From an uncultured Acidimicrobiales bacterium (GTDB lineage: Bacteria > Actinomycetota > Acidimicrobiia > Acidimicrobiales > Aldehydirespiratoraceae): a stretch of 64,000 nucleotides of DNA. Positions 63,278-64,000 of the stretch are shown here, one piece after another. A program made the translations under genes and the position numbers. Under the pieces are notes generated by a model, which was not told where the DNA came from, ran no database searches, and saw only the letters and a program-made list of their open reading frames with translations. Each line of letters begins with the position of its first letter. The stretch's first letter is position 1. The stretch spans positions 1 to 64,000 of the forward strand of contig CAJQPN010000017.1 of the NCBI GenBank assembly GCA_905480195.1. Direction: 5' to 3'.

Positions 63278-64000
63278 ATGCTTACGACGACCATCGGTGC
63301 GTTCCCGAAACCCGATTCGATCCCGTTGACGGACTGGTTCACCAAGCAGCATGGCAACTACACCGCCACGTATCTCGATGAACTCGCCTCGACGACCGAT
63401 GAAGCGCTCGACGCAGCCGTTCACGACGTCGTGACGGCTCAGGTCGACGCCGGCATCGATATTCCTACCGACGGTGAGATCCGCCGTGAGAATTACATCC
63501 ACTACCTCTGCCGCCACCTGGCGGGGATCGACTTCGAGAATCTCGGTCACCGGATGATCCGAGGCATCACCCCTGCCATGCTGCCGACGATCACCGGACC
63601 GATCACGACGACCGGCGACTCGCCGCTACCTCGCGACTTTCGGGTTGCGCAGACTGCGACCGATCGGCCGGTCAAGATCACACTTCCCGGCCCCATGACG
63701 ATCATCGATTCGACGATCGACCGCTACTACTTCGATGATGTTTCACTCGGCGCGGAGCTCGCAGCGGCGATCAACAAACACGTTCTTGCGCTGGCCGGGG
63801 CCGGCTGCCGGCATATCCAGATCGACGAGCCGGTGCTGGCACGGAAGCCTACGGTCGGGCTCGCGCACGGCATCGCCCAACTCGATCGTTGCTTCGACGG
63901 CCTTCCCGAAGATGTCACCCGCATCGCTCATGCGTGCTGTGGGTACCCGAATTACCTCGACCAAGACGACTACGAGAAGGCTGACCGCCATGCCTACCTG
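63278..64000 (+). CDS. MetE-like (short, core-type) methyltransferase, 3' end outside window
   Basis: From the ATG at 63278 the frame stays open to the window edge (241 codons). The sequence resembles the C-terminal catalytic barrel of cobalamin-independent methionine synthase: TIGAFPKP at the start, IPTDGEIRRENYIHY, KITLPGPMTI, IQIDEPVLA and the zinc-binding HACCGYP. It lacks the long N-terminal half of MetE, so it is a stand-alone core protein. Such proteins may use methylcobamide, methylated amines or folate as donor. The gene is divergent from the HAD gene. Confidence 0.84.
   Translation, partial: MLTTTIGAFPKPDSIPLTDWFTKQHGNYTATYLDELASTTDEALDAAVHDVVTAQVDAGIDIPTDGEIRRENYIHYLCRHLAGIDFENLGHRMIRGITPAMLPTITGPITTTGDSPLPRDFRVAQTATDRPVKITLPGPMTIIDSTIDRYYFDDVSLGAELAAAINKHVLALAGAGCRHIQIDEPVLARKPTVGLAHGIAQLDRCFDGLPEDVTRIAHACCGYPNYLDQDDYEKADRHAYL

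Overview
The window is a contiguous piece of a high-GC actinobacterial chromosome. The best guess is a marine or aquatic Acidimicrobiia (Ilumatobacter-like) genome, but this rests on gene content only. The supporting signs are a DUF3040 protein, a polyprenol-phosphate mannose synthase, a PimB-like mannosyltransferase, an MtrA-MtrB-LpqB-like signalling cassette, a DnaQ/UvrC-like fusion nuclease, LLM- and PPOX-type flavin/F420 oxidoreductases, GTG starts, and a CGAAC-N4-GTTCG type SOS box. Gene density is high, many neighbours overlap by 1-4 nt, and I saw no tRNA, rRNA, CRISPR array, insertion sequence or prophage gene.

Bases 1-20,700 are mostly housekeeping: a truncated transglutaminase, dinB, a NUDIX hydrolase, an HTH membrane protein, ppm1, an inositol-monophosphatase-like gene, the response regulator/kinase/lipoprotein operon, phosphofructokinase, glycerol kinase, an aminotransferase, pimB, queG, the exonuclease-endonuclease fusion with two perfect SOS boxes, trpD, and the RNase P RNA gene. 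The 5' strand of the rnpB P1 helix overlaps the end of a membrane-protein gene.

Bases 20,700-28,450 hold a nickel-pincer cofactor operon (larC C-terminal half - larE - larB - larC N-terminal half, in that order), a decayed second copy of arfB near the intact arfB, a zinc-ribbon/membrane protein/phosphatase trio, and small membrane or lipoproteins. Bases 28,450-34,130 are one export module: a TetR regulator with a palindromic operator, a four-cysteine lipoprotein, a large membrane-fusion protein with peptidoglycan-binding and Calx-beta-like domains inserted, and a MacB-type ABC ATPase and permease.

Bases 34,130-44,480 are mixed metabolism: a PPOX protein, a one-piece biotin-carrier/carboxyltransferase, two LLM oxidoreductases, homocysteine methyltransferase, acyl-CoA ligase, a tandem PilZ-like protein, cytochrome P450 and a COG0523 GTPase. 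From 44,480 to the end lies a catabolic island for methylated amines and small N-compounds. It holds a proline-racemase-family enzyme, a three-domain phosphonate-type fusion (alkaline-phosphatase-superfamily + HD oxygenase + gamma-butyrobetaine-dioxygenase-like), a dimethylglycine/sarcosine dehydrogenase-like flavoprotein, a trimethylamine-dehydrogenase-like flavoprotein, a PotABCD-type transporter with an Lrp regulator and a class III aminotransferase, a GNAT-cupin-amine oxidase operon, a second amine oxidase, a HAD phosphatase and a truncated MetE-like methyltransferase. The simplest reading, which is inference, is uptake of a quaternary-amine or polyamine compound, release of glycine betaine or an amine, and stepwise oxidation and demethylation. 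The fusion gene is the strongest candidate for something undescribed.
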